A stretch of 64,000 nt of DNA from Streptomyces sp. DH-12 (GCF_002899455.1 NZ_PPFB01000001.1:620001-684000); one strand, 5' to 3'. Shown: positions 26,797-36,373, counted from the first letter of the stretch. Notes: generated by a model not told the origin, from the letters alone. A program made the numbers and translations.

Positions 26797-28577
26797 CGGA
26801 TCCCGTGGGTCTGGAGCCAGGTCTCGAGCAGGGCGATCTGCCACAGGGCGTTGGCCCCGCGCCGGGTGCGGTGGGCGTCGGGCGCGGCCAGCAGCCGCTC
26901 CACGTAGTCCTCGCGGAAGACGCCGCGGGCCCGGGCCTCGGGGGCGGTCATGGTGTCGCGGACCCGCTGGAGGACGGGCCCGGCCATGTGCCGGATCGCC
27001 GGCACGGGGAAGTAGCCCTTGGGCCGGTCGACGACCTCGCGCGGCAGCACGCGCCGGCCCGCGGCCTTCAGGACGCCCTTGCCGCCGTCGGCGAGTTTCA
27101 GCTCGGGCGGGCAGGCGGCGGCCAGTTCGACCAGCTCGTGGTCGAGGAACGGCACGCGGGCCTCCAGGCCCCAGTCCATGGTCATGTTGTCGACCCGCTT
27201 GACCGGGTCGTCGACCATCATCACCAGCGTGTCGAGGCGCAGCTGGGCGTCGAGGGCGGTGTCGGCGCCGTCCTGCGCCATGTGCTCCCTGATGAACTCC
27301 GCCGAGGTGTCCCGGTCGGGCAGCATCTCGGGCCGCAGCACGTCCGCCATGTCGGCGTGGGAGCGGTCGGCGTAGGCGTCGATGTACGCCTCGGCGGCCC
27401 GCTCGCGGGGCGCGCCCGCCATCGCCGGGTACCAGTCGTAGCCGGCGAACACCTCGTCGGCGCCCTGCCCGCTCTGCACGACCTTGACCTCCTTGGCGAC
27501 CTGCTCGGACAGCAGGTGGAAGGCGACCACGTCGTGGCTCATCATGGGTTCGCTCATGGCGCGGACGGCTCCGTCGAGGGCGCCGGCGACCCGGTCGGAG
27601 GGCACCATCAGCTGGTGGTGGCGGGTGTCGAAGTGCCGGGCCACCAGGTCCGAGTAGTGGAACTCGTCGCCGTCCTCGTCGCCCTCGGACTCGAAGCCGA
27701 CGCTGAAGGTCGCCAGGTCCCGCTGTCCCTCACCGGCCAGCAGCGCCACGATCAGGCTGGAGTCCAGGCCGCCGGAGAGCAGCACGCCCACCGGCACGTC
27801 GGCGACCATGCGGCGGCGCACGGCGGTGCGCAGGGCGGCCAGGACCGCGTCGGTCCAGTCGTCGGCGCTGAGGTCCGCGTACGCGGGGCGGCGGGTGTGG
27901 ACGGGGTGCCAGTAGCGGCGGTCGTGCTGGGTGCCGTCGGGCTCGATGACGCGCACGGTGGCCGGGGGCAGCTTGCGCACGCCGTTGAGGACGGTGCGGG
28001 GCGCGACGACGGTGGCGTGCCAGCTCAGGTACTGGTGCAGCGCGACGGGGTCGAGGGAGGTGTCGACGCCGCCGGCCGCGAGCAGCGCGGGCAGCGAGGA
28101 GGCGAACCGCAGGCGCTCGGCGGTGGCCGAGAGGTAGAGCGGCTTGATGCCGAGCCGGTCACGGGCGAGGACGACGCGTCCGGTGTCCTGTTCGACGATC
28201 GCGAAGGCGAACATGCCGTGGAACCGGTCGACGCAGTCGGTGCCCCACTGCTGGTACGCCTTGAGCACCACCTCGGTGTCGGACTCGGAGAAGAAGCGGT
28301 GGCCGAGGGCGTGCAGCTCGTCGCGCAGCTCGCGGTAGTTGTAGACGCAGCCGTTGAAGACGCCGGTGAGGCGGGCCCGCGGGTCGGTCATGGGCTGGGC
28401 GCCGCACTCCGACAGGTCGATGATCTTCAGCCGGCGGTGTCCGAGGGCGACCGGTCCCTGGGACCACAGGCCGCGTCCGTCCGGGCCGCGCGGCGCGAGC
28501 CGGTCGGTCATGCGCTCCACCGCCGCCATGTCGGGCCGTCCGCCGTCGAGGCGTATCTCACCGCTGAGGCCGCACAT
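26793..28577 (-). CDS. Asparagine-synthase-like amidotransferase (N-acetylglutaminylglutamine-amidotransferase type)
   Basis: 594 aa. The N-terminal class-II glutaminase begins at the catalytic Cys2 (MCGLSGEIRLDGG, RGPDGRGLW); the synthetase domain has the PP-loop VGVLLSGGLDSSLIVAL and VQSGQGADEVFAGYDWYP. Overall it resembles the subfamily that amidates N-acetylglutaminylglutamine in osmolyte synthesis more than true AsnB; I judge this from remembered family patterns, and no alignment was run. It sits between a GCS2-type ligase and an S9 peptidase, overlapping the peptidase by 4 nt. The role would be ATP-dependent transfer of glutamine amide nitrogen to a carboxylate made by the ligase. Confidence 0.8.
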   Translation of the reverse strand: MCGLSGEIRLDGGRPDMAAVERMTDRLAPRGPDGRGLWSQGPVALGHRRLKIIDLSECGAQPMTDPRARLTGVFNGCVYNYRELRDELHALGHRFFSESDTEVVLKAYQQWGTDCVDRFHGMFAFAIVEQDTGRVVLARDRLGIKPLYLSATAERLRFASSLPALLAAGGVDTSLDPVALHQYLSWHATVVAPRTVLNGVRKLPPATVRVIEPDGTQHDRRYWHPVHTRRPAYADLSADDWTDAVLAALRTAVRRRMVADVPVGVLLSGGLDSSLIVALLAGEGQRDLATFSVGFESEGDEDGDEFHYSDLVARHFDTRHHQLMVPSDRVAGALDGAVRAMSEPMMSHDVVAFHLLSEQVAKEVKVVQSGQGADEVFAGYDWYPAMAGAPRERAAEAYIDAYADRSHADMADVLRPEMLPDRDTSAEFIREHMAQDGADTALDAQLRLDTLVMMVDDPVKRVDNMTMDWGLEARVPFLDHELVELAAACPPELKLADGGKGVLKAAGRRVLPREVVDRPKGYFPVPAIRHMAGPVLQRVRDTMTAPEARARGVFREDYVERLLAAPDAHRTRRGANALWQIALLETWLQTHGIR

Positions 28578-28657
28578 CAGTGGTCCCTCCCTTCCCTCGG
28601 CTCCCGGTCCCTCGGGGCGCTGTCCTGCTGGTCGGCGGCGTGGGGTGTCCTGGACAT
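28577..28657 (-). CDS. Possible 26-aa peptide coupled to the amidotransferase
   Basis: An ATG at 28657 opens a 26-codon frame that is very hydrophilic (starts MSRTPHAADQQDS, ends EPREGRDH) and stops in TGATG, so its stop shares one base with the amidotransferase ATG. Such an overlap suggests a coupling leader; however the purine-rich segment GGGAAGGGAGGG in its tail is also the ribosome site of the amidotransferase, which may be the whole reason the frame looks ordered. No motif. Confidence 0.35.
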   Translation of the reverse strand: MSRTPHAADQQDSAPRDREPREGRDH

Positions 28658-28734
28658 GGGGTAGTGATCACTCTCCTGGTTCGGGGGCGGGTGGCGGCCC
28701 GTCGCCGGACGGCGGTACGGGCCGTGCGGCCGGA

Positions 28735-29934
28735 TCAGCCCGGCGTGCCCGGGGTGGTGAGCGGGTGGAGCGGGGCGTGAGGCCGGCCGTTGGCGTGCCG
28801 GGTGGTGACCGCCGGGCGCGGGCGGCGGGCGCCGGCGCGGGCCGGGAGGCGTCCGCCGCGCGTCTCGGTGACGAGCAGGTCGATGCCGGTCAGCAGGTCC
28901 GACTCGCGGACCGTCCGGCGCAGCCGGTGGGCCGCGCTGCCGGCGTCGAGGGCCTCGTCGAGCAGGTCGCGCACGGTGTCGAAGTCGCCGGACGCCTCCA
29001 GCGCCGGGCGCAGCCGGTGCAGCATGCGGCGCAGCACCAGGTGGGCGGGGGCGGCGCGGCGGGTCCACGGGTCGACCAGCGGGCCCTCCAGGCCGGAGCG
29101 CGCTGCGCGCCAGCCGGCGGCGCGCAGCCACTCGTGGTGTCCGTCGCAGCGCGGGTCCGCGCCGCGCTCCAGCCGGTGGCAGGCGTCGCGGACCAGCGCC
29201 CGGAACAGTCCGGCGATCAGCACGACCGTCTCGGCGCGCGGGCAGGCGTCGCCGATCCGCAGCTCCAGCGTGCGCTGGTGGGCGGAGGGGCGGACGTCCT
29301 GGTAGAGCATGCCGGTGTCGCTGATGACGCCGGAGCCGATCAGTTCCGCGACGGCGGCGTCGTACTCGGCGGCGTCCCGGTAGCAGCCGGCCGGGCCGGC
29401 GGTGGGCCAGCGCTGCCACAGCATGGTGCGCCAGGAGGCGTAGCCGGTGTCGGAGCCCAGCCAGTACGGCGAGCTGGCGGACAGCGCGAGCAGCGGCGGC
29501 AGCCAGGGCGAGACCAGGCACATGGCGCGGACCGCGGTGTCGCGGTCGGGCACGTCGGCGTGCACCTGGGCGCTGCAGATGAGCTGCTCCTCGGCGACCC
29601 TGCGGTACTCGTCGGCCATGTGCCGGAAGCGGGGGTTGTCGGAGACGTCGCGCGGGGTCACCCGGGCCAGCGGCACGGTGCCGGCGGCGACGACGGCCAG
29701 TCCCTCCGCGTCGGCCGCGGCGGCCAGGCGGCGCCGGGTGCCGGACAGGTCGGCGTAGAGCCCGTCGAGGGTGTCGTGCACCTCACTGTTGCTCTCGACC
29801 GCCGACTGCTGCAGCTCGCCGGTGAAAGGACCCGTGCCGAGTCTTTCCAACAGCAGACCCGCCCGTGGCACGAGTCGTCCGCTCTCCGCGTCCAGGACGT
29901 GGAACTCTTCCTCTGCTCCGATACGCACCGTCAC
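28735..29934 (-). CDS. GCS2-family carboxylate-amine ligase (YbdK type)
   Basis: 399 aa. Starts MTVRIGAEEEFHVLD, the glutamate/ATP-site signature of glutamate-cysteine ligase family 2, with later QVHADVPDRDTAV, SASSPYWLGSDTGYASWR and TLELRIGDACP. GTG at 29934 with AAGGGG upstream. Members join glutamate-like carboxylates to amines or have weak gamma-glutamylcysteine ligase activity; mycothiol-making actinobacteria do not need glutathione, so another product is likely. First gene of the operon with the amidotransferase (157-bp gap) and S9 peptidase. The C-terminal tail of about 40 residues is Arg/Pro-rich and probably disordered. Confidence 0.85.
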   Translation of the reverse strand: MTVRIGAEEEFHVLDAESGRLVPRAGLLLERLGTGPFTGELQQSAVESNSEVHDTLDGLYADLSGTRRRLAAAADAEGLAVVAAGTVPLARVTPRDVSDNPRFRHMADEYRRVAEEQLICSAQVHADVPDRDTAVRAMCLVSPWLPPLLALSASSPYWLGSDTGYASWRTMLWQRWPTAGPAGCYRDAAEYDAAVAELIGSGVISDTGMLYQDVRPSAHQRTLELRIGDACPRAETVVLIAGLFRALVRDACHRLERGADPRCDGHHEWLRAAGWRAARSGLEGPLVDPWTRRAAPAHLVLRRMLHRLRPALEASGDFDTVRDLLDEALDAGSAAHRLRRTVRESDLLTGIDLLVTETRGGRLPARAGARRPRPAVTTRHANGRPHAPLHPLTTPGTPG

Positions 29935-30098
29935 CGCCGGTTTCCCCTTGCCCGTAGTCCTGTGCCGGCCCCGCGACGGCACTGGGGCCACCTGCGGCGC
30001 TCTCGGCACATCCCGGGTGCCCCGGATGACGCACAAGCAATCGAACAGCCCTCGTCAGCGGTGTGCGGGCCGTGACGTGGAGGGGTGGGGGCGGGCGG

Positions 30099-30434
30099 TC
30101 AGTCCGCCTGCAGGCGGCGGCCGTCGCGGATGTCGAAGACCTGGTCGAGGCCGGTGAGGCGCAGCAGCCGGCGCAGCGTCTCGGGCACGGCCACCAGGAC
30201 CAGGCCGGCGCCGGCCGCGACCACGTGGTTGCGCACGGCGATCAGCGCGGTGATGCCGCTGGAGTCGCAGAAGCCCAGCTCGCCCAGGTCCACCACGAGC
30301 ATCAGCCCGGCGGACACGACCGCGCCCGCGGCGGCCCGGCGCAGTTGCTGCGCGTTGCTGTGGTCGAGGTCGCCGGCGACCTCCAGGAGGGGGCCGGCGG
30401 GGGTGCGTGACGAGACGATCGTCAGGGGTCTCAT
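30099..30434 (-). CDS. STAS-domain anti-sigma factor antagonist (RsbV-like)
   Basis: 111 aa, a single STAS domain. The phosphorylatable serine lies in LGFCDSSGITALIAV (DSSG, the RsbV/SpoIIAA site). When dephosphorylated, such proteins bind and sequester anti-sigma kinases. Third gene after RsbQ- and RsbP-like genes (55-nt gap), so the PP2C phosphatase encoded immediately upstream is its likely activator. Confidence 0.92.
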   Translation of the reverse strand: MRPLTIVSSRTPAGPLLEVAGDLDHSNAQQLRRAAAGAVVSAGLMLVVDLGELGFCDSSGITALIAVRNHVVAAGAGLVLVAVPETLRRLLRLTGLDQVFDIRDGRRLQAD

Positions 30435-30489
30435 GGCGGGGTCGCTCTGTTCGTTCCGTGAAACTGTCCGTCAGGGGTGGCGGGGGGCG

Positions 30490-31737
30490 TCAGGGGGTGG
30501 CCGGGACGCCGATCGCGAGGAGCGCGGTGTCGTCGTCGAGGCCGTCGCCGAAGTCGCGCAGCAGACCGGTGAGGGCCTCGACGAACGCGCGGCTGCCCGC
30601 GGGGGCCCGCGCGGCGGCGAACTCCAGCAGCGCCTCGTCGCCGTAGAGCTGCCGGTCGGGGCCGACCCGGGCCTCGGTGAGGCCGTCGGTGTAGAGCAGC
30701 AGCGTGTCGCCCGGCCGCAGGACGGTCCTCGTCTCGACGAACTGCGCCGTCGGGAGGACGCCGACCAGCATGCCGCCCCGGGTGCTGAGGTACTCGGCCC
30801 CGCCGTCGGCCCGCAGGACCAGCGCGGGGGGATGGCCGCCGGAGGCCAGCCGGACCCGCAGGGTGTCCTCCGCCCGTTCGAACACGCCGGCCACGGCGGT
30901 GCAGTAGCGCGGGTCGTCACCGGTGTAGCGCTCCATGAGGGCCCGGTTGAGGACGCGCAGGTCGGCGACCGGGTCGGCGTCCTGGATCATGGCGGCGCGC
31001 AGGGTGTAGCGGGTGAGCGAGGTCAGGGCCGCGGCCTGGGGGCCCTTGCCGCAGACGTCGCCGAGGAAGAAGGCGGCCCGGGTGTCGTCCAGCGGGAACA
31101 GGTCGTAGAAGTCGCCGCCGAGCTCCATCGGGGAGGCCGTGTGGTAGTAGCCGGCCGTCTCCACGCCCGGGAGGTCGGGGAGGGTGGCGGGCAGCAGGCT
31201 GCGCTGGAGCACGGCCAGGGCCTCGCGCAGCTGGGCGCGGTCGGCCTCGGCCTGCTTGCGGGCCTCGTCGGCGGCCCGGCGGGCGCGCAGCAGTTCCCGC
31301 TCGTAGGCGCGCCGGTCGGTGGCGTCGAAGACGGTGGTCCGGATGAGCAGCGGTTCGCCGTCGGCGCCGCGCTTGAGGGTGGAGGTGACCAGCACCGGCA
31401 GCCGGGTGCCGGAGGCGGTGCGCATCTCCAGCGCGATGCCGCCGAGGTGGCCCTGCATGCGCAGCAGCGGGGCGAAGTGCGTCTCGTGGTAGAGCTTGCC
31501 GCCGACCGTGAGGAGGTCGCTGAACCGCTTGCGGCCGACGACCTCCTCGCGGGACAGACCGAGCCACCCGAGCAGGGTGGCGTTGATCTTGGCGATGGTG
31601 CCGTCCATCAGGGTGGACAGGTAGCCGCACGGCGCCGACTCGTACAGGTCCTCCGCAGAGTCCTCCAGCAGGGAGCTGAACGCCGCGCGGGTGCCCGGCG
31701 CTGCCGCGCCGGGCTCGTCCGTGCCGCCCCCGTTCAA
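30490..31737 (-). CDS. PAS-PP2C serine phosphatase (RsbP-like)
   Basis: 415 aa. PAS domain at about 20-140 (YESAPCGYLSTLMDGTIAKI, NATLLGWLGLSREEVVG), a coiled-coil linker about 140-190 (Arg/Ala/Glu-rich), then a SpoIIE-type PP2C domain with METAL sites in MELGGDFYDLFPL and FLGDVCGKGPQAA, and a C-terminal DDDTALLAIG. Same order as B. subtilis RsbP, which dephosphorylates RsbV under energy stress. Start is TTG at 31737 (AGGAG, 4-nt spacer), overlapping the hydrolase stop as TTGA. The RsbQ-like hydrolase upstream is its expected activator. Confidence 0.92.
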   Translation of the reverse strand: MNGGGTDEPGAAAPGTRAAFSSLLEDSAEDLYESAPCGYLSTLMDGTIAKINATLLGWLGLSREEVVGRKRFSDLLTVGGKLYHETHFAPLLRMQGHLGGIALEMRTASGTRLPVLVTSTLKRGADGEPLLIRTTVFDATDRRAYERELLRARRAADEARKQAEADRAQLREALAVLQRSLLPATLPDLPGVETAGYYHTASPMELGGDFYDLFPLDDTRAAFFLGDVCGKGPQAAALTSLTRYTLRAAMIQDADPVADLRVLNRALMERYTGDDPRYCTAVAGVFERAEDTLRVRLASGGHPPALVLRADGGAEYLSTRGGMLVGVLPTAQFVETRTVLRPGDTLLLYTDGLTEARVGPDRQLYGDEALLEFAAARAPAGSRAFVEALTGLLRDFGDGLDDDTALLAIGVPATP

Positions 31738-32540
31738 CGGGCTCCTGCGGACAGGAAGGCGCGGATCGCCGAGGCGGTGGCCTCGGGAGCGCTGAGCTGC
31801 GGGCAGTGGCCGGTGGCGTCCAGGGTGACCAGTTCGCTGCCGGGCACGGCGGCGTGGACGTACGCGCCGACCTCGCGGGGCGCGATGACATCCTGCTCGC
31901 ACTCCAGGATCAGGGTGGGGACGGCGACGGTCTCGAGGTCCTTCCGGCTGTCGGAGAGGAACGTCGTGCGGGCGAAGACCCGGGCGATGTCCGGGTCGGT
32001 CGCGCAGAAGCTGTTGGTCAGCTCCTCGCCGAGCTCCGGGCGGTCCGGGTTGCCCATGATCATCGGGGCCATGGCGGCGGACCAGCCGAGGTAGTTGGCC
32101 TCCAGAGACTCCAGCAGCTCGTCGATGTCCTCGGCGCTGAAGCCGCCGCGGTAGCCGTCCTCGTCTATGTAGCAGGGCGAGGGGCACACCATGACCAGGG
32201 CGCCGATGCGCTCCGGTGCGGCGGCCGCGGCCAGCACGCCGGTCATGGAGCTCACCGAGTGGCCGACGACCACCGCGTCGCGCAGGTCGAGCTCCTCGCA
32301 GACCTCCACCACGTCGCGGGCGTAGCCGTCGAGGGAGGAGTAACGGTCCTCCCGCCAGGCGGACAGGTCGGAACGGCCGGCCCCGACGTAGTCGAAGAGC
32401 ACCAGCGGGTGGTCCTCGGCGAGAAGGGGCTCGACCAGACGCCACATGTTCTGGTCGCAGCCGAAGCCGTGCACGAGGACGACGGGACGTCCGGTGGCGG
32501 CTCCGGTGACACGGACGTTGTTCCTGCGGAGGATGCTCAT
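31734..32540 (-). CDS. Alpha/beta hydrolase, RsbQ-like energy-stress activator
   Basis: 268 aa, collinear with RsbQ: MSILRRNNVRVTG, VHGFGCDQNMWRLVEPL, LFDYVGAGRSDLSAW, RYSSLDGYARDVVEVCEELD, DGYRGGFSAEDIDELL. The catalytic triad is Ser95 (VGHSVSSM), Asp217 (ECEQDVIAP) and His245 (GHCPQLS). RsbQ binds or hydrolyses an unknown small hydrophobic ligand and activates RsbP through its PAS domain; plant strigolactone and karrikin receptors are relatives. ATG start at 32540. Overlaps the phosphatase gene by 4 nt, giving rsbQ-rsbP-rsbV order. Confidence 0.93.
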   Translation of the reverse strand: MSILRRNNVRVTGAATGRPVVLVHGFGCDQNMWRLVEPLLAEDHPLVLFDYVGAGRSDLSAWREDRYSSLDGYARDVVEVCEELDLRDAVVVGHSVSSMTGVLAAAAAPERIGALVMVCPSPCYIDEDGYRGGFSAEDIDELLESLEANYLGWSAAMAPMIMGNPDRPELGEELTNSFCATDPDIARVFARTTFLSDSRKDLETVAVPTLILECEQDVIAPREVGAYVHAAVPGSELVTLDATGHCPQLSAPEATASAIRAFLSAGAR

Positions 32541-32582
32541 CCGCCCATGCTCGCACGACGAGGTCAGGCACTGTCGGGGGGC

Positions 32583-33482
32583 TCAGGCCGCGCCGCCGCC
32601 GGGCGCCCGGGACCCGTCGGTGCGGGCCTCCAGGGCGCGCAGCACGGCCACCATGTCCTCGCCGCCGTGCCCGCCGGCCACGGTCTCCTCGAACAGGGCG
32701 TGGCAGACGTCGAGCAGCGGGGAGGCCACCCCCGCCGTGCGGGCGGCCTCCGCGATCAGGCGGTTGTTCTTCAGCACGTCGGCGGCGGCGGCCTGCACCG
32801 CGAAGTCCCGGGCGAGCAGTTTGGGCGCCTTCATCCGGGAGACGGAGCTGGCCATGGGCCCCGCGTCCAGCACGTCGAGGAAGCGGGCGCGGTCGAGCCC
32901 GTGCCGGTCGGCGAAGTGGAACGCCTCGGTGAGCCCGGTGACCTGGGTGATCAGGAACAGGTTCACCGCGAGCTTCATCAGCAGGGCGTTCGGCACCGGC
33001 CCGCAGACGAAGCTCTCGCGGCACATCGGGGCGAGCAGGGGGCGCACGGACGCGAGGGCGGAGTCGTCACCGGCCAGCATCGCCACCAGGCGCCCCTGCT
33101 CGGCGGGGACGCGGGAGCCGGAGACGGGAACCTCGGCGTAGGCGCCTCCGGCGACGCGCACGTCCTTCTCCAGGGCGGCGGAGTACTCGGCGGACGTGGT
33201 CCCCATGTGGACGACGGTGCGCCCGGCCACGCGGGCGGCGAAGCCGGGGGTGCCGCGGCCGAGCACCGCGTCGACCGCCGCCTCGTCGGCCAGCATCAGC
33301 AGCACGGTCTCCGCCCGCGCGAAGACCTCGGCGGGGCTTTCGGCGACCTCGGCGCCGGCCTCGCGCAGGGGCGCGCAGCGGCCGGGGGTGCGGTTCCACA
33401 CGACGAGCGGGGTCCCGGCGCGCGCGAGGTTGAGCGCCATGGGGCGACCCATGACTCCGAGTCCGATGAAACCCACCTGCAT
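32583..33482 (-). CDS. 3-hydroxyisobutyrate dehydrogenase-like NAD(P)-dependent oxidoreductase
   Basis: 299 aa. Rossmann motif [20 protein letters not shown] at the N-terminus, then the family's [15 protein letters not shown] and the catalytic-lysine helix [14 protein letters not shown]. By family it oxidises a beta-hydroxyacid or reduces a semialdehyde (glyoxylate/succinic semialdehyde reductases are relatives). ATG at 33482 with GGTGG 6 nt upstream. Divergent from a TetR regulator; two perfect CTATGAC palindromes lie between them. Confidence 0.9.
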   Translation of the reverse strand: MQVGFIGLGVMGRPMALNLARAGTPLVVWNRTPGRCAPLREAGAEVAESPAEVFARAETVLLMLADEAAVDAVLGRGTPGFAARVAGRTVVHMGTTSAEYSAALEKDVRVAGGAYAEVPVSGSRVPAEQGRLVAMLAGDDSALASVRPLLAPMCRESFVCGPVPNALLMKLAVNLFLITQVTGLTEAFHFADRHGLDRARFLDVLDAGPMASSVSRMKAPKLLARDFAVQAAAADVLKNNRLIAEAARTAGVASPLLDVCHALFEETVAGGHGGEDMVAVLRALEARTDGSRAPGGGAA

Positions 33483-33538
33483 GTCGCACCACCGTTTCCG
33501 GGCCGCGCGAGCCGCCCCGAGCCCTGTGAAGCCACCGG

Positions 33539-33556
33539 CTATGACGGCTGTCATAG
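33539..33556. promoter_or_regulatory. TetR-type operator, copy 1
   Basis: CTATGAC-GGCT-GTCATAG, perfect 7-bp arms with a 4-bp spacer. Confidence 0.85.
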
Positions 33557-33564
33557 TAGCGGCT

Positions 33565-33584
33565 CCTATGACGATGGTCATAGG
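33565..33584. promoter_or_regulatory. TetR-type operator, copy 2
   Basis: CCTATGAC-GATG-GTCATAGG, perfect 8-bp arms, 27 bp centre-to-centre from copy 1, between the divergent oxidoreductase and TetR genes. Confidence 0.85.
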
Positions 33585-33624
33585 CTGGACGGGCCGGTGG
33601 GAAGAGGACGTGCGGGAGGCCTGG

Positions 33625-34272
33625 ATGGCAGGGGGCGAGCGGGGGCCGCGGGAGCGGATGGTCTTCAGCGCCGCCCAGCTGATCCGGCGCGAGGGGGTCG
33701 GCGCGACGGGGATGCGCGAGGTGGCCGCCCACGCGCGGGCGCCGCGCGGCTCGCTCCAGCACTACTTCCCCGACGGCAAGGAACAGCTCGTCAACGAGGC
33801 CGTCGGCTGGGCCGGCCGGTACGCCGGGAACCGGGTGGCGCGCTTTCTGGCCGCGCTGCCCGAGCCGACCCCGTCCGGTCTGTTCGCCGAGATGGTCCGC
33901 CAGTGGACCGACGAGTACGAGACCGAGGGGTTCGACGGCGGCTGCCCGGTCGCGGCGGCCACGGTGGACTGCGTCCGGACGGCCGACTCCACCCGGCAGG
34001 CCGCGGAGGCCGCCTTCACCCGGTGGACCGGAGCGGTGGCCACGGCTCTGACGGACATGGGCGTGCCCGAGGAGCGCAGCCGGCCGCTCGCCACGCTGAT
34101 GATCAGCTCCCTCGAAGGGGCCATCCTCATCGCCCGCGCCGAGCGCAGCGTGCGCGCTCTGACGACGGCGGTCCGCGAACTCGGCCCCCTGCTGGACGCG
34201 GCGGTGACCGCGCCCGGGGCGTCCGGGGCGTCCGGAGGCACCGGCGGACCGGGCGGAACCCCGGTGAGCTGA
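33625..34272 (+). CDS. TetR/AcrR-family transcriptional regulator
   Basis: 215 aa. [35 protein letters not shown] (about 22-53) with a YxxF/HYFPDGK feature of the YxaF/LmrA-like subgroup, then a helical ligand domain with [13 protein letters not shown] (Cys pair) and a Gly/Ala tail. Start ATG at 33625 with GGGAGG; a GTG at 33610 with GAAGAGG is an alternative. It likely represses itself and the divergent dehydrogenase through the two operators. TetR pocket ligand unknown. Confidence 0.9.
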   Translation: MAGGERGPRERMVFSAAQLIRREGVGATGMREVAAHARAPRGSLQHYFPDGKEQLVNEAVGWAGRYAGNRVARFLAALPEPTPSGLFAEMVRQWTDEYETEGFDGGCPVAAATVDCVRTADSTRQAAEAAFTRWTGAVATALTDMGVPEERSRPLATLMISSLEGAILIARAERSVRALTTAVRELGPLLDAAVTAPGASGASGGTGGPGGTPVS

Positions 34273-34279
34273 CAGCGCG

Positions 34280-34307
34280 TTGACTACAGTGATCGCGCCC
34301 GTATCCA
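34280..34307 (+). promoter_or_regulatory. Putative HrdB-type promoter of htpG
   Basis: TTGACT, 16-bp spacer, TATCCA, about 30 bp upstream of the htpG start. Best -35/-10 pair in the interval. Confidence 0.45.
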
Positions 34308-34340
34308 GCGTTCCATGGACCAGTGAGGTAATCGCGAACC

Positions 34341-36248
34341 ATGTCGACCGAAACGTTTGAGTTCCAGGTAGAGGCTCGTCAGCTGCTCCAGCTGATGATC
34401 CACTCGGTCTACTCGAACAAGGACGTCTTCCTCCGTGAGCTCGTCTCCAACGCCTCGGACGCGCTCGACAAGCTGCGGCTGGCCAAGCTGCGCGACGACA
34501 CGCTCGACGCCGACGTCTCCGACCTGCACATCGAGCTGGAGATCGACCGGGACGCCCGGACGCTCACCGTGCGGGACAACGGCATCGGCATGTCGTACGA
34601 CGAGGTCGGCGAGCTCATCGGCACCATCGCCAACTCCGGCACGGCGCAGTTCCTGAAGGAGCTGAAGGAGGCGCAGGACACGGCCGGGGCGGAGGGGCTG
34701 ATCGGGCAGTTCGGCGTCGGCTTCTACTCCGGGTTCATGGTCGCCGACGAGGTCACCCTGGTGACCCGCCGGGCCGACGAGAAGCAGGGCACCCGCTGGT
34801 GCTCGCGCGGCGAGGGCACGTACACGCTGGAGCGGGTGGACGACGCGCCGCAGGGCACCTCCGTCGTGTTGCACCTCAAGCCGGCCGACCCGGACAACCA
34901 GCTGCACGACTACACGTCGGTGTGGAAGATCAAGGAGATCGTCAAGCGCTACTCGGACTTCATCACCTGGCCCATCCGGCTGGTCGGGGAGAAGAGCGAG
35001 AAGGGCGACGACGGCGAGGCGGCCGGGCCCGAGACGCTGAACTCGATGAAGGCGCTGTGGGCGCGCTCGCGCGACGAGGTGTCCGAGGACGAGTACCACG
35101 AGCTGTACAAGCACATCGGCCACGACTGGCGCGAGCCGCTGGAGACCATCCAGCTGCACGCGGAGGGCACCTTCGAGTACCAGGCCCTGCTGTTCGTCCC
35201 GTCGCACGCTCCGCACGACCTGTTCCGGCAGAACGTCCGGCACGGCCTCCAGCTGTACGTGAAGCGCGTGTTCATCATGGACGACTGCGAGGCGCTGCTG
35301 CCGGCGTACCTGCGGTTCGTCAAGGGCGTGGTCGACGCGCAGGACCTCTCGCTCAACGTGTCCCGCGAGATCCTCCAGCAGGACCGGCACATCCGGATGA
35401 TGCAGCGCCGGCTCACCAAGAAGGTGCTGTCCTCGGTGAAGAGCATGATGACCGGGGACCCGGAGAAGTACGCCACGTTCTGGCGGGAGTTCGGCGCCGT
35501 TCTGAAGGAGGGCCTGGTCACCGACCCCGACAACCGGGACGCGCTGCTCGCCGTGGCGTCCTTCGCCTCCACGCACGAGGAGGGCGGGGCGGTCACGCTC
35601 AAGCAGTACGTGGAGCGGATGCCGGAGGACCAGGACGACATCTACTACATCACCGGCGAGTCCCGCGAGGCCATCGACAATTCCCCGCACATGGAGGCGT
35701 TCCGGGAGCGCGGCATCGAGGTGCTGCTGCTCACCGACCCGGTCGACGAGGTGTGGGCGGACGCCGTCGGCGAGTTCGAGGGCAAGCGGCTGCGGTCGGT
35801 CGCCAAGGGCGAGATCGACCTGGACGCACGCGAGGACGACAGGAGCGAGGACGAGCAGAAGCAGCAGGCCGAGGCGTACGCGGGTCTGCTCGGCTGGATG
35901 CGGGAGCGGCTGGACGACGACGTCAAGGAGGTCCGGCTGTCGACGCGGCTCACCCGGTCCCCGGCCTGTCTCGTCGCCGACGCGGACGACCTCACGCCGG
36001 CGTTGGAGAACATGTACCGGGCCATGGGGCAGGAGGTGCCGCGCAGCAAGCGCATCCTCGAGCTCAACCCGGACCACGCACTGGTGAAGGGGCTGAACGA
36101 GGCGTTCGGGGAGCGGGAGGACCGCTCGGAGCTCACCGACACCGCCGAGCTGCTGCACGCCCTGGCCGTGGTGGCCGAGGGCGGCCGGCCCAAGGACCCG
36201 GCGCGTTTCGTGCAGCTGATGGCGGACCGCCTGGAGCGCACCCTGTGA
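34341..36248 (+). CDS. htpG: Molecular chaperone HtpG (bacterial Hsp90)
   Basis: 635 aa, full length. N-terminal GHKL ATPase with [29 protein letters not shown] and [15 protein letters not shown]; middle domain with [39 protein letters not shown]-terminal dimerisation domain. The ATPase-driven cycle remodels client proteins in the cytosol under stress. ATG at 34341 after GAGG. Ends before an unusually perfect 20-bp hairpin. Codon use matches its neighbours. Confidence 0.97.
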
Positions 36249-36330
36249 GATGACGCGGCCCCCTCGGGCGATGCCGCCCGCCGTTCCCGCCCGTCGGACG
36301 CGGGCGGGGACGGCGGGCGCCCGACCGACC

Positions 36331-36373
36331 GCCGTGGGTCCCGGCCGGACGGCGTCCGGCCGGGACCCACGGC
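36331..36373 (+). terminator. Terminator of htpG
   Basis: 20-bp perfect stem (GCCGTGGGTCCCGGCCGGAC) with a 3-nt loop, about 80 bp after the htpG stop. Confidence 0.85.

Noticed and set aside
28159..28467. Small gene inside the amidotransferase
   Set aside because: Shadow frame in the opposite codon phase of a complete enzyme.
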